In this document: positions 1-7,754 of the stretch, piece after piece
How the letters are laid out: each line of letters starts with the position of its first letter
Position numbering within the stretch: the first letter of the stretch is position 1
NCBI GenBank assembly: GCA_001772005.1
Contig: MERI01000214.1
Coordinates: forward strand, 1-39,508
DNA: 39,508 nucleotides
Reading direction: 5' to 3'
DNA from: Betaproteobacteria bacterium RIFCSPLOWO2_12_FULL_62_58
Lineage (GTDB): Bacteria; Pseudomonadota; Gammaproteobacteria; Burkholderiales; SG8-41
Translations under genes and position numbers: made by a program
The notes under the pieces: generated by a model
The model's input: only the letters and a program-made list of their open reading frames with translations
What the model was told of the DNA's origin: nothing
Databases searched by the model: none

Positions 1-2843
1 CGCGGCTCGCCGGCGCCGAACAAATTCGAAACGCAGCGCCCGCACAACTGCGGATGATCGGCATCGGCGCCGACGTCGGCGCGGTAATGCCAGCAGCGCT
101 CGCACTTGGGATGCGGGCTGGCGTGGACCTTGACGCTGACATCGGCAAGCGCGGTTGGCGCCGCGTCACCGGGCTCGTGCTCGACCAGACGCGCCTGGGA
201 GGTGATGAAGACGAAGCGCAGGTCGTCGGCGAACGAGCGCAGAAATTCGTGGTTTTCGCCGCCGGCGTGGAGTTCGACCTCGCCGGCAAGCGAAGAGCCG
301 ATCTTCTCTTCCACCCGCAACGCTTCGAGTTCTTTCTGCACGTCGGATCTCAACGCGCGCAGTTTCTGCCAGCGCGCCCGCAACACTTCCGCGTCACGCG
401 GCTGGCGGAATTCATACCAGGTCTGCTCGAACACGCTCGCGTCGTCTCCGTTCAGGGTTTCCCATGCTTCCTGCGCAGTGAAGGACAGGATGGGCGCGAG
501 CAGCCGCGTGAGACTCTGGGTGATGTGATAGAGCGCATTCTGGGCCGAACGGCGTACGCGGGAGGCCGCCGGAGCGGTGTAGAGCCGGTCCTTGAGGATG
601 TCGAGATAAAAGCCGCCCAGGTCTTCCGAGCAGAACGTCTGCAGCTTCTGCGCGACGACGTGGAATTCGTAGTTGCCGTAATGACCGGCGGCGGCCGGCT
701 GTTTCGCGCCGGGTTCCGACGGCGTGAGCGCCTGTTGCAGATCGCAAGTCATCACCCAGGCGTAGCGGTCGATCTCGAGCCAGTCGTCGACCGGCAGCGC
801 GTCGCGCGCCAGGTCGAAGTCGGCGAGGTTGGCAAGCAGGAAGCGCAGCGTGTTGCGGATGCGACGATACGACTCGACGACACGCTTCAGGATTTCCTTC
901 GAGATCGAAAGCTCCCCGGAATAATCGGTCGCCGCCACCCACAGCCGCAGGATGTCGGCGCCGAGTTCGACCATCACCTCCTGCGGCACGATCACGTTGC
1001 CTTTGGACTTGCTCATCTTGTGGCCGTGGCCGTCGACGGTGAAGCCGTGCGTAAGCAGCCCCTCGTAGGGAGCGCGGCCGTCGATCGCGCACGCGGTCAG
1101 GAGCGACGACTGAAACCAGCCGCGGTGCTGGTCCGAGCCTTCCAGATAAAGATCGGCGGGAAATCCCAGTTCCTCCCGGCTGCGCAGTATGCTCGCATGG
1201 GTGGTTCCGGAGTCGAACCACACGTCGAGCGTGTCCGGTACCTTGCGATAGTGCCGCGCATCGGCACCCAGCAACTCGGAGGCATCGAGCCTGAACCAGG
1301 CCTCGATGCCGCCCTGCTCGACACGCCTGGCGACCTGCTCGATCAAAGCGAGCGTGCGTGGATGCAGCTCGCCGGTCTCGCGGTGCACGAACAGCGCCAT
1401 CGGCACGCCCCAGTTGCGCTGGCGCGATACGCACCAGTCCGGGCGGTGCCGGATCATGCCCTCGAGCCGGGCGCGCCCCCACGCCGGAAAGAACGAGGTC
1501 GCGTCAATCGCCTTCAGCGCAATGCTGCGGAGCGTTTCACCCTGACCGCTGACCGCTGACCGCTGACCGCTCACTTCATCCATCCCGATGAACCACTGGC
1601 TCGTGGCGCGGAAAATGACCGGCGTCTTGTGGCGCCAGCAATGCGGGTAACTGTGCTGGAATTTTTCGTGATGCAGCAGCCGTCCGTTCTTGCGCAGCGC
1701 ATCGACGACCACATCATTCGCCTTCCACACCGAAAAACCGCCGACGAGCGGAGTCTTGTCGTAGAAACGGCCGTCGTCGCCGACCGGATTTTCGACCGGC
1801 AGCTGGTACCTGGCGCCAACCACGTAGTCCTCCAGGCCGTGCGCCGGCGCGGTGTGCACCAGCCCCGTGCCGGTGTCGAGCGTCACGTGCTCGCCGGCGA
1901 TCAGCGGCACCTGCTTGTCGTAGAACGGGTGCTTGAGACGGAGATGCTCGAGCGCTGCTCCCTTGACGGTCGCGATCACCTTTCCCGACTCGAGTCCATA
2001 ACGCTTGAGGCAGGCCTGCGCCAGATCTTCCGCCAGGATCAACAAGCCTTTTTCGGTCTGCGCCAGCGCATAGTTGAAATCGGGATGGACGCTCACCGCC
2101 TCGTTGGCCGGCAGCGTCCACGGCGTGGTGGTCCAGATCACCGCGAACGCGGCCCGATCGATCGTTGCTACGCCCGCCGCGCGCGCCAGCGCCGCGCCGT
2201 CCGCCACCGCAAACGCGACATCGATTGCGGGCGAGGTGCGGTCCTCGTACTCGACTTCGGCCTCGGCGAGCGCGGATCCGCAGTCGACGCACCAGTGCAC
2301 CGGCTTGCTGCCCCGATAGAGGTAGCCGCGCTCGTAAATCCTGCCGAGCGCCCGGATGATGTCGGCTTCCGTCCTGAAATTCATCGTGAGGTACGGCTGC
2401 TCCCAATCGCCCAGAACGCCGAGGCGGATGAAATCCTTCTTCTGCCGCTCCACCTGCTCGGCGGCGAAGGCGCGGCAGAGTTCGCGCACCTTGTCCGGCG
2501 CGATGTTCTTGCCGTGCAGCTTCTCGACCTGATGCTCGATCGGCAGCCCGTGGCAGTCCCAGCCCGGCACATACGGCGCGTCGAACCCCGACAGCGTCTT
2601 GCTCTTGACGATGATGTCCTTGAGGATCTTGTTGACGGCGTGGCCGATGTGGATATCGCCGTTGGCGTACGGCGGACCGTCGTGCAGCACGAACCGGGGA
2701 CGCCCGCGACTCGCTTTGCGGATGCGGTCGTAGAATTTGCGCTCCTGCCAGCGCTCGAGCATCAGCGGTTCGCGCTTGGCGAGATCCCCGCGCATCGGGA
2801 ACGGCGTGCCGGGGAGATTGAGCGTTTTCTTGTAATCAGCCAT
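1..2843 (-). CDS. ileS: Isoleucyl-tRNA synthetase, 3' end cut by window edge
   Basis: Charges tRNA-Ile with isoleucine in the cytoplasm. The frame runs open from the ATG at 2843 to the window edge (947 codons). Class I signatures are visible: HIGH at residues 65-68 (in GDIHIGHA) and KMSKS at about 609-613 ([10 protein letters not shown]). A C-terminal zinc-finger region follows, with ERCWHY and then LCGRC. Family members are about 930-950 residues, so only a few residues should be missing. The start gives the typical [19 protein letters not shown]. It lies just downstream of a repeat-derived leader and has no strong Shine-Dalgarno sequence. ribF lies upstream on the same strand, and the two are usually co-transcribed in betaproteobacteria. 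An in-frame heptamer array adds residues after the GMDE segment (see 1543-1570). Confidence 0.97.
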   Translation of the reverse strand, partial: MADYKKTLNLPGTPFPMRGDLAKREPLMLERWQERKFYDRIRKASRGRPRFVLHDGPPYANGDIHIGHAVNKILKDIIVKSKTLSGFDAPYVPGWDCHGLPIEHQVEKLHGKNIAPDKVRELCRAFAAEQVERQKKDFIRLGVLGDWEQPYLTMNFRTEADIIRALGRIYERGYLYRGSKPVHWCVDCGSALAEAEVEYEDRTSPAIDVAFAVADGAALARAAGVATIDRAAFAVIWTTTPWTLPANEAVSVHPDFNYALAQTEKGLLILAEDLAQACLKRYGLESGKVIATVKGAALEHLRLKHPFYDKQVPLIAGEHVTLDTGTGLVHTAPAHGLEDYVVGARYQLPVENPVGDDGRFYDKTPLVGGFSVWKANDVVVDALRKNGRLLHHEKFQHSYPHCWRHKTPVIFRATSQWFIGMDEVSGQRSAVSGQGETLRSIALKAIDATSFFPAWGRARLEGMIRHRPDWCVSRQRNWGVPMALFVHRETGELHPRTLALIEQVARRVEQGGIEAWFRLDASELLGADARHYRKVPDTLDVWFDSGTTHASILRSREELGFPADLYLEGSDQHRGWFQSSLLTACAIDGRAPYEGLLTHGFTVDGHGHKMSKSKGNVIVPQEVMVELGADILRLWVAATDYSGELSISKEILKRVVESYRRIRNTLRFLLANLADFDLARDALPVDDWLEIDRYAWVMTCDLQQALTPSEPGAKQPAAAGHYGNYEFHVVAQKLQTFCSEDLGGFYLDILKDRLYTAPAASRVRRSAQNALYHITQSLTRLLAPILSFTAQEAWETLNGDDASVFEQTWYEFRQPRDAEVLRARWQKLRALRSDVQKELEALRVEEKIGSSLAGEVELHAGGENHEFLRSFADDLRFVFITSQARLVEHEPGDAAPTALADVSVKVHASPHPKCERCWHYRADVGADADHPQLCGRCVSNLFGAGEP
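1543..1570. repeat. Four perfect tandem heptamers (TGACCGC) inside ileS
   Basis: Four exact head-to-tail copies of TGACCGC sit in the ileS reading frame. On the coding strand they give [12 protein letters not shown] between QWFIGMDE and TLRSIAL, where homologues usually have a short variable loop. The unit is 7 nt, so gain or loss of one copy would break the frame of an essential gene. Related heptamers occur between folE and dxs at 22125-22194, which points to an interspersed repeat rather than conserved protein sequence. Confidence 0.85.
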
Positions 2844-2856
2844 TTCTAAAACTCTC

Positions 2857-2875
2857 TAACCGCAAAGGCGCAAAG
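2857..2875. repeat. Outer inverted repeat, left arm (CGCAAAGGCGC type)
   Basis: TAACCGCAAAGGCGCAAAG reads as a shorter inverted partner of the arm at 3214-3240, which has one extra GAGGCGC-like unit. It forms part of the ileS leader. The same motif family appears between argF and argG at 16511-16710. Confidence 0.65.
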
Positions 2876-2976
2876 ATATCGCAAAGGAACTTATGGTTCT
2901 TCGGGGTCTTCCGTGGGTAGTTGTCTCTAACGCGCTTGGTCACCCACCAGTCAAAACCACTGACCCCGCTTACATC

Positions 2977-3005
2977 TGTCATTCCCGCGCAGGCGGGAAT
3001 CCATA
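2977..3005 (+). repeat. REP-like palindrome, copy 1 of an inverted pair
   Basis: The core ATTCCCGCGCAGGCGGGAAT (2981-3000) is an imperfect palindrome of the ATTCCCGC...GCGGGAAT type common in beta- and gammaproteobacterial genomes. With flanks it is identical over 29 bp, in inverted orientation, to 3144-3172. The two copies bracket the GIY-YIG fragment. Confidence 0.85.
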
Positions 3006-3143
3006 GGACGCCTGCTCGATGAGTCCGTCTCACCTTTCGGTGTTGCCAAATTCGTTTCATGATGTCCGATGTAATTCCAACATAACGCGCCCCGTAGTAC
3101 TCACTGACGAGAATGCCGACGTAGTATGCCTTGTTCACCCCCA

Positions 3144-3172
3144 TATGGATTCCCGCCTGCGCGGGAATGACA
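3144..3172 (-). repeat. REP-like palindrome, copy 2 of an inverted pair
   Basis: This is the exact reverse complement of 2977-3005 over 29 bp. It overlaps the start codon of the GIY-YIG remnant (ATG at 3144-3142) and lies just outside the end of ribF. Confidence 0.85.
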
Positions 3173-3199
3173 CCCGCGAAGAAGTCTGAAGCTCCTAAA

Positions 3200-4156
3200 T
3201 TACTTCGCGTTTTCTTTGCGCCTTGGCGCCTCTGCGGTTAAGAAGTAGCGTTTTGCGTTTTCCACATCGAGCGCGATCTGGCGCGTGAGCGTGGCGAGGT
3301 CGGCGTACTTCTCCTCGTCGCGGAACTTGCGCAGGAAGTCGACGCGCAGGTGCCGGCCGTAAAGCGCGCCGTCGTAATCGAGCAGATGCACTTCCAGCAC
3401 CGGCTGACCCTGCTGTCTTACCGTCGGTCGCACGCCGAGGCTCGCCACGCCGCGCAGCGGTTGATTGCCCACGCCGGCGACTTCGACAGCGAAGATGCCG
3501 GTGAGCGGCGGCCGGTTGTGCTTCATCTGCACGTTGGCGGTCGGGAAGCCGAGCTTGCGTCCGAGCCCGTCGCCGCGCACGACGCGCCCGCTGATGCTGT
3601 AGGAGCGGCCGAGAAGCCGCGCGGCGCGCGCCACATCGCCGGCCGCTAGCGCCGTGCGCACTGCGGTGCTGGAAACGCGCTCCCCGTCGAGTATGACGCT
3701 CGCCATCGCCTCGACCTCGAAGCCGAGCCGCCCCGCGGCCTGTTTCAGCATCACGAAATCGCCCGCACGCCGCGCGCCGAAGCGAAAGTCGTCACCCACC
3801 AGCAGCCAGCGCACGGCCAGGCTCTTGACCAGGATGCGCTCGATGAAATCCTGCGCCGTGATCCGCGCGAATTCGTAGTTGAACCGGCACACGTGCGTGC
3901 GTTCCACGCCGTGTGCCGCCAGCAATTCGAGCTTTTCGCGCATTGACGTGAGCCGCGTCGGTGCCTGATCCGGCGCAAAAAACTCGCGCGGGTGCGGCTC
4001 GAAGGTCATTACGCAAGGGGGAATGCCGCGGCGCTCCGCCGCCTGGCGCAACTGGCCGAGCATGGCGAGGTGGCCGAGGTGGATACCGTCAAAATTGCCG
4101 ATGGTGAGCGCGACCGGGGACTCTGCGGCAGCCGGGATGCCGCGACGGATAAGCAT
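3200..4156 (-). CDS. ribF: Bifunctional riboflavin kinase / FAD synthetase
   Basis: Phosphorylates riboflavin to FMN and adenylylates FMN to FAD in the cytoplasm. The 318-residue protein has the N-terminal nucleotidyltransferase domain with TIGNFDGIHLGH (the family's GxFDGxHxGH). Further on it has LLVGDDFRFGARRAGD and, from about residue 185, the riboflavin kinase domain with GLGRKLGFPTANV. Length is normal. The start MLIRRGIPA is preceded by a CAAGCTT/AAGCTTG inverted repeat in the leader. ileS lies downstream on the same strand, separated by a repeat-rich insertion. The final dozen residues (AEAPRRKENAK) come from an interspersed repeat and look non-native. Confidence 0.96.
   Translation of the reverse strand: MLIRRGIPAAAESPVALTIGNFDGIHLGHLAMLGQLRQAAERRGIPPCVMTFEPHPREFFAPDQAPTRLTSMREKLELLAAHGVERTHVCRFNYEFARITAQDFIERILVKSLAVRWLLVGDDFRFGARRAGDFVMLKQAAGRLGFEVEAMASVILDGERVSSTAVRTALAAGDVARAARLLGRSYSISGRVVRGDGLGRKLGFPTANVQMKHNRPPLTGIFAVEVAGVGNQPLRGVASLGVRPTVRQQGQPVLEVHLLDYDGALYGRHLRVDFLRKFRDEEKYADLATLTRQIALDVENAKRYFLTAEAPRRKENAK
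3214..3240. repeat. Outer inverted repeat, right arm; encodes the RibF tail
   Basis: The arm CTTTGCGCCTTGGCGCC... TCTGCGGTTA is the inverted partner of 2857-2875. Read on the minus strand it supplies the last codons of ribF (residues TAEAPRRKE), so the gene has taken its C-terminal tail from the repeat and the stop lies just beyond. Confidence 0.65.
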
Positions 4157-4247
4157 GCCTCAACCAAGCTTAAAAGCTTGAATTGTAGCGTATTTTATCG
4201 CAGCGGGTCCAGACGATTCACTGTTCAGAGATAGTCGTAGTCAGGTT

Positions 4248-4361
4248 GCCGCATTCGGCGGCTACCTGACCTGCCTGCGCCCCGGGCGCGGCAGCCGCAT
4301 CGGCGGCTACCTGACACCAAATGGATGTCGGGGAACGCCGCACGTACCCCGACCTACATCT
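4248..4361. repeat. Intergenic palindromic repeats upstream of ribF
   Basis: Two direct copies of GCCGCAT(T)CGGCGGCTACCTGAC lie at 4248-4270 and 4294-4315. Each can fold partly on itself (GTCAGGT...ACCTGAC). Next to them is a stem-loop at about 4324-4360 with GTCGGGG facing CCCCGAC. No reading frame of interest was seen in 4157-4441. Function is unknown; it may be REP-like or act at the end of sumT transcripts. Confidence 0.55.
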
Positions 4362-4441
4362 ACCCTCAACACGAACGGCATTACCGCGACTTATTCAACA
4401 TTCTGCTAACGCCCCTTGAATGGGACGGAATATTTCGCGAG

Positions 4442-5239
4442 TTACGCTGTTGCCGATAAGGACGGGGTTGTGGGTTCTTCAGTAGCGGCGAGGAGGGCCG
4501 AGGCAAACACCTCGCCGAGCATGATTACCGCGGGACCGCTGATGCCGAGTTCTGCTGCGCGCGCGAGTTCGCACAGCGGCATCGTGAAGCGCCGCGCCTC
4601 GGCAAGCGATGCGTTTTCCACGATCGCAGCCGGCGTGTCGCGGGGCACGCCGCGCGCAATCAGCGTCGCGGCAATTTCGGCGGCCTGGCCCGCTCCCATA
4701 TAGATCACCGCAGTATCCGCAGCGGCGACGTTCTTTGCCCAATCGTGCTCCGCTTTGCCCGCGCCGACGCGAGCGGTGACGAAAGCGACGTTGCGGGCGA
4801 TGCCGCGCCGGGTGAGAGAAACACCGAGTTCGGCGCTCGCCGCGAGCGCGGCGGTAACGCCGGGCACAACCTCGTATTCGATGTCAGCCGCCCGCAACGC
4901 CGCGATTTCTTCATGCGCGCGGCCAAACAGCATGGGGTCGCCGCCTTTGAGCCGCACCACTGTGTGGTACTTGCGCGCGGCGTCGACCAGGCGCTTGTTG
5001 ATGAACTGCTGTACCGTTGAATGCCGGCCGCAGCGCTTGCCGACCGCAATCTTCTCCGCGCGCGCGGCGAGCGCCAGCGTGCCGGGACGGACCAGCGCGT
5101 CGTGGAACACGATGTCGGCACGCTTGAGAATTTCCGCACCGCGCAAGGTGATGAGATCCGGCGCGCCGGGTCCGGCGCCCACGAGATAGACCTTGCCGGG
5201 AATGCTTCGCATTGCCCGAGGAGTTTGTCGGACGTTCAT
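4442..5239 (-). CDS. cobA: Uroporphyrinogen-III C-methyltransferase (SUMT)
   Basis: Adds two SAM-derived methyl groups to uroporphyrinogen III to give precorrin-2, the first committed step to siroheme. It therefore probably serves the siroheme reductase encoded upstream. Seen in the sequence: VYLVGAGPGAPDLIT at the N-terminus, RLKGGDPMLFGRAHEE, VVPGVTAALAASA and VIYMGAG, all standard SUMT motifs. It is a single-domain protein of about 265 residues, without the CysG dehydrogenase/chelatase half. Two starts are possible. ATG 5239 has AAGGAG eight bases upstream, but both lie in the stem-loop of an interspersed repeat (5219-5252). ATG 5212 (MRSIPGKVYLVG) matches family starts but has no clear ribosome site. 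Confidence 0.94.
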   Translation of the reverse strand: MNVRQTPRAMRSIPGKVYLVGAGPGAPDLITLRGAEILKRADIVFHDALVRPGTLALAARAEKIAVGKRCGRHSTVQQFINKRLVDAARKYHTVVRLKGGDPMLFGRAHEEIAALRAADIEYEVVPGVTAALAASAELGVSLTRRGIARNVAFVTARVGAGKAEHDWAKNVAAADTAVIYMGAGQAAEIAATLIARGVPRDTPAAIVENASLAEARRFTMPLCELARAAELGISGPAVIMLGEVFASALLAATEEPTTPSLSATA

Positions 5240-5252
5240 CCGACAAACTCCT
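5219..5252 (+). repeat. TTTGTCGG hairpin repeat, copy A
   Basis: A perfect 14-bp stem AGGAGTTTGTCGGA / TCCGACAAACTCCT with a 6-nt loop, followed by the tail TAATGCAGGACCGCC. It is the same family as copies at 5391-5424, 15480-15513 and 26208-26241. The loop holds the upstream candidate start codon of sumT (ATG at 5239-5237), and the stem holds its AAGGAG. Confidence 0.85.
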
Positions 5253-5390
5253 TAATGCAGGACCGCCTGCAAGAAATCGCCAAGGAAAGACCACGGGCCC
5301 ATGAAACCGACCCAGCTACCGTTTCCAACGGTGGGAGAATGGAGATGACTGAGTTTCGATTCACGTACCGCCCTTAATCGGTTTTCCTTA

Positions 5391-5424
5391 AGGAATTTGT
5401 CTGACGAAAGTCCGACAAATTCCT
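5391..5424 (-). repeat. TTTGTCGG hairpin repeat, copy B
   Basis: A 15-bp stem with one mismatch (AGGAATTTGTCTGAC / GTCCGACAAATTCCT) and a GAAA loop. Its tail lies on the left (minus orientation), opposite to copy A. It ends one base before the stop codon of the DUF934 gene and could act as a transcript end or stabiliser for the reductase messenger. Confidence 0.8.
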
Positions 5425-5425
5425 C

Positions 5426-5947
5426 CTAAGACCACTCCATGCCGTCGGGCGAGGCGAGCGCGCGGCGGCGGAACAGCGGCAGCGGACGCTCGACCGACGC
5501 CTGATAAGCCTCGGTGAAGTCGTCGAAGGCGGCGAGCGCATCCTGCGGATCCTGATCGTCGCGCAAGGCGAACGCATCGAACCCGCAGCCAGCCATGAAA
5601 GACAGGTGATCGCGCAGCACGTCGCCGATTGCGCGCAGTTCACCCTTGTAGCCGTAGCGCTCGCGCAGCAGCCGCGCGGTCGAGTAACCGCGCCCGTCGC
5701 CAAACTTCGGGAAGTTCACCGCGACCACCCCGAACAGCCCGACGTCATCGGCGATCGCGGCCGGGTCCTCACTCGGCTCGAGCCGCACGCCGAGGCGTCC
5801 CGCGCGTGTCAGCAGTTGCGCGCGCTGCGCCTGCCACAGCGCAAGCGGCACGATCACATCGCCCGCGGCCGGCGCCTCGGTCGCGTCCGGCTCAAGCAGC
5901 CGCCAGTTGTCGGCGACGATGCGACGCTCTTTGATCAGCGTTGCCAT
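5426..5947 (-). CDS. DUF934 protein linked to sulfite reduction
   Basis: A protein of about 173 residues with the DUF934 pattern: an N-terminal IVADNWRLL segment, a central GLFGVVAVNFPKFGDGRGYSTARLLRERYGY and a later GDVLRDHLSFMAGCGFDAFALR. Members lie next to siroheme sulfite reductases in betaproteobacteria and are annotated as probably involved in sulfite reduction; the biochemical role is not established. AAGGAG seven bases before the ATG at 5947 fixes the start. The start overlaps the end of the reductase gene by 56 bases, so translation is probably coupled. Copy B of the hairpin family follows the stop immediately. Confidence 0.88.
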   Translation of the reverse strand: MATLIKERRIVADNWRLLEPDATEAPAAGDVIVPLALWQAQRAQLLTRAGRLGVRLEPSEDPAAIADDVGLFGVVAVNFPKFGDGRGYSTARLLRERYGYKGELRAIGDVLRDHLSFMAGCGFDAFALRDDQDPQDALAAFDDFTEAYQASVERPLPLFRRRALASPDGMEWS

Positions 5948-7643
5948 ATACATACTCCTTGAAAGGTTCGATGCCGATACGGCGCACGACGTCGATGAAG
6001 CGCTCGTGCTCGCTGTCGCGATGCGTGAGGTAGCACTCGATCAGGCGCTCGATCACGTCGGGCACGTCGTCCCGCGCGAACGAGGGCCCGATCACCTTGC
6101 CGAGCGCCGCACCTCCCCCGCCGCTTTGCGGCACCCCCTCCTTACCAAGGAGGGGGAAGGGGGTGGTTCCCTGGTTGCCGCCGATCTCGATCTGGTACCA
6201 CTCCTCGCCGTTCTTGTCCACGCCGAGAATGCCGATGTGTCCGACGTGGTGGTGCCCGCACGCGTTCATGCAGCCGGAGATGTTGAGGTCGAGTTCGCCG
6301 ATGTCGTGGAGGTAATCGAGGTCGTCGAAACGGCGCTGGATCGCCTCGGCCACCGGGATCGACACCGCGTTGGCGAGCGAGCAGAAATCGCCGCCCGGGC
6401 AGCAGATGATGTTGGTCAGCAGGCCGATGTTCGGCGTGGCGAGCCCGAGCGAGCGCGCCTCCCGCCACAGCGCGCGCAGGTCCGAGAGGCGCACGTCGGC
6501 GAGGATCAGATTCTGCTCGTGGGAGACGCGCAACTCCTCGAACGAATAGCGGTCCGCGAGATCCGCGATCCGGTCCATCTGCTCCGCCGTGACGTCGCCC
6601 GGCGCCACGCCGGTTTTCTTGAGCGACAAGGTCACGGCCGCGTAGCCCGGCACCTTGTGCGGATCGACGTTGCGCCGGTGCCAGTTGGCGAACGCGCGGT
6701 CCGCGGCAAGCGCCGCTTCAAGGCCGGCGTCGGTGGCGGGCAGCCGCGCGTAACTCGGGCGCGTGAAGCGGGCGTCGATCCTCGTGATCTCCTCTGAAAT
6801 CAGGGTCGCCGGGCCATCCTTCAGGTGCCGCCACTCGGCCTCGACTTCCTCACGGAACTTCTCCGGTCCGCGCTCCTTCATCAGGATCTTGATGCGCGCC
6901 TTGTGGATGTTGTCGCGACGGCCGTGGCGGTTGTATACGCGCAAGATCGCGTCGAGGTAGGTCAACAGGTGCCGCCACGGCAGGAATTCCCGGATAACAT
7001 GGCCGATGATCGGCGTGCGGCCGAGCCCGCCGCCGACCAGCACGCGGAATCCCACCTCTCCGTTCGCGTCCCGCACCGCGTGCAGCCCGATGTCGTGGAC
7101 CTGGGTCGCGGCGCGGTCGGCTAAAGCACCGTTCACCGCGATCTTGAACTTGCGCGGCAAGTAGCTGAATTCGGGGTTGAACGTCGACCACTGCCGGATC
7201 ACCTCGCACCAGACGAACGAATCGACGATCTCGTCCCGGGCAACGCCGGCAAAGTGGTCGGTGGTGATGTTGCGTACGGAGTTGCCGCTGGTCTGAATCG
7301 CGTGCATCTGCACCGTCGCGAGTTCGGCCAGGATCTCGGGCACGTCCTCGAGCTTCGGCCAGTTGAACTGGATATTCTGGCGCGTCGAGAAATGGCCGTA
7401 GCCGCGGTCGTAAGTGCCCGCGATGTGCGCGAGCATTCTGAGCTGGCGCGAGGCGAGGAGCCCGTACGGGATGGCGACCCGCAGCATCGGCGCATGCTTC
7501 TGGATATACAGGCCGTTGCGCAGGCGCAGCGCCCGGAATTCATCCTCGGAGAGCTTGCCCGCGAGGAAACGCCGCGTCTGGTCGCGATACTGGGCGACTC
7601 GTTCGTCCACCAGTCGTTGATCGATCTCGTCGTAGAGGTACAT
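5892..7643 (-). CDS. cysI: Siroheme nitrite/sulfite reductase hemoprotein subunit
   Basis: Six-electron reduction of sulfite to sulfide (or nitrite to ammonia) at a coupled siroheme-[4Fe-4S] centre. The 583-residue protein has the substrate-binding YGHFSTRQNIQFNW region and the cluster ligands C415-x5-C421 (CPGGDFC) and C458-x3-C462 (CMNAC). It also has the C-terminal ALGKVIGPSFA and RIGIEPFKE blocks. With DUF934 and sumT next to it and a CysB-type regulator divergent, assimilatory sulfite reduction is the likelier role. Odd feature: 19 residues (about 493-511, TTPFPLLGKEGVPQSGGGG) are encoded by a palindromic repeat inserted in frame after GGNQG. The C-terminus (residues after VYGN) also looks extended. 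Confidence 0.92.
   Translation of the reverse strand: MYLYDEIDQRLVDERVAQYRDQTRRFLAGKLSEDEFRALRLRNGLYIQKHAPMLRVAIPYGLLASRQLRMLAHIAGTYDRGYGHFSTRQNIQFNWPKLEDVPEILAELATVQMHAIQTSGNSVRNITTDHFAGVARDEIVDSFVWCEVIRQWSTFNPEFSYLPRKFKIAVNGALADRAATQVHDIGLHAVRDANGEVGFRVLVGGGLGRTPIIGHVIREFLPWRHLLTYLDAILRVYNRHGRRDNIHKARIKILMKERGPEKFREEVEAEWRHLKDGPATLISEEITRIDARFTRPSYARLPATDAGLEAALAADRAFANWHRRNVDPHKVPGYAAVTLSLKKTGVAPGDVTAEQMDRIADLADRYSFEELRVSHEQNLILADVRLSDLRALWREARSLGLATPNIGLLTNIICCPGGDFCSLANAVSIPVAEAIQRRFDDLDYLHDIGELDLNISGCMNACGHHHVGHIGILGVDKNGEEWYQIEIGGNQGTTPFPLLGKEGVPQSGGGGAALGKVIGPSFARDDVPDVIERLIECYLTHRDSEHERFIDVVRRIGIEPFKEYVYGNADQRASHRRRQLAAA
6111..6167. repeat. In-frame palindromic repeat inside the reductase gene
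   Basis: 57 bases (19 codons) built around CCCCTCC-TTACCA-AGGAGGGG plus flanking C-rich/G-rich arms. They interrupt the conserved stretch GGNQG...AALGKVIG. Homologues normally have only one to three residues there. The insertion keeps the frame and contains no stop, so a protein with a Gly/Pro-rich loop should be made. Confidence 0.8.
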
Positions 7644-7754
7644 CGCACGCCCGTCGTGTTAAGCCATTGACCTGCATGGTAACAATGCATGCTTATCTTT
7701 CAAAAGAATATCGTGTTAGAATTTAATAACTATTAATGCTTTGCAGTTAAGTAA
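7644..7754. promoter_or_regulatory. Divergent cysI / cysB control region
   Basis: The 111-bp gap between the divergent starts is AT-rich (7700-7740) in an otherwise GC-rich window. It holds the dyad TTTAATAACTATTAAT at 7723-7738 just upstream of cysB. CysB-family proteins bind AT-rich upstream sites and often repress their own gene, so this is the expected operator region. No single -35/-10 pair stands out. Confidence 0.55.

Larger units (their letters stand above)
2836..3144 (-). pseudogene. GIY-YIG nuclease remnant inside a repeat cassette
   Basis: The frame begins MGVNKAYYVGILVSEYYGA and continues RYVGITSDIMKRIWQHRK. This matches the N-terminal half of small GIY-YIG endonucleases: the YVGI and YVGIT strands, the Arg of KRIW and the His of QHR. 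The rest of the catalytic domain, including the region with the usual glutamate, is absent. After codon about 40 the frame runs into repeat DNA (WIPACAGMT is the translated palindrome), then into the ileS leader. A full-length relative would be about 80-100 residues of GIY-YIG sequence, so this is read as a deletion remnant. It is flanked by identical inverted 29-bp repeats, which suggests a former mobile cassette. Confidence 0.65.

Noticed and set aside
1543..1570. CRISPR array
   Set aside because: Repeats are 7 nt and contiguous, with no spacers; no cas gene is in the window.
1..2843. Suspected frameshift in ileS
   Set aside because: The minus frame was checked at both ends and at KMSKS and is the same frame throughout. 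It merely runs off the window edge.
54..2849. Long open frames on the plus strand opposite ileS (501 and 406 codons)
   Set aside because: They are antisense shadows in GC-rich DNA. The minus strand reads as a full IleS with HIGH, KMSKS and zinc motifs, and the plus translations resemble no family.
2836..3144. Intact small GIY-YIG protein
   Set aside because: The second half of the catalytic domain is missing and replaced by translated repeat, so it is listed as a remnant.
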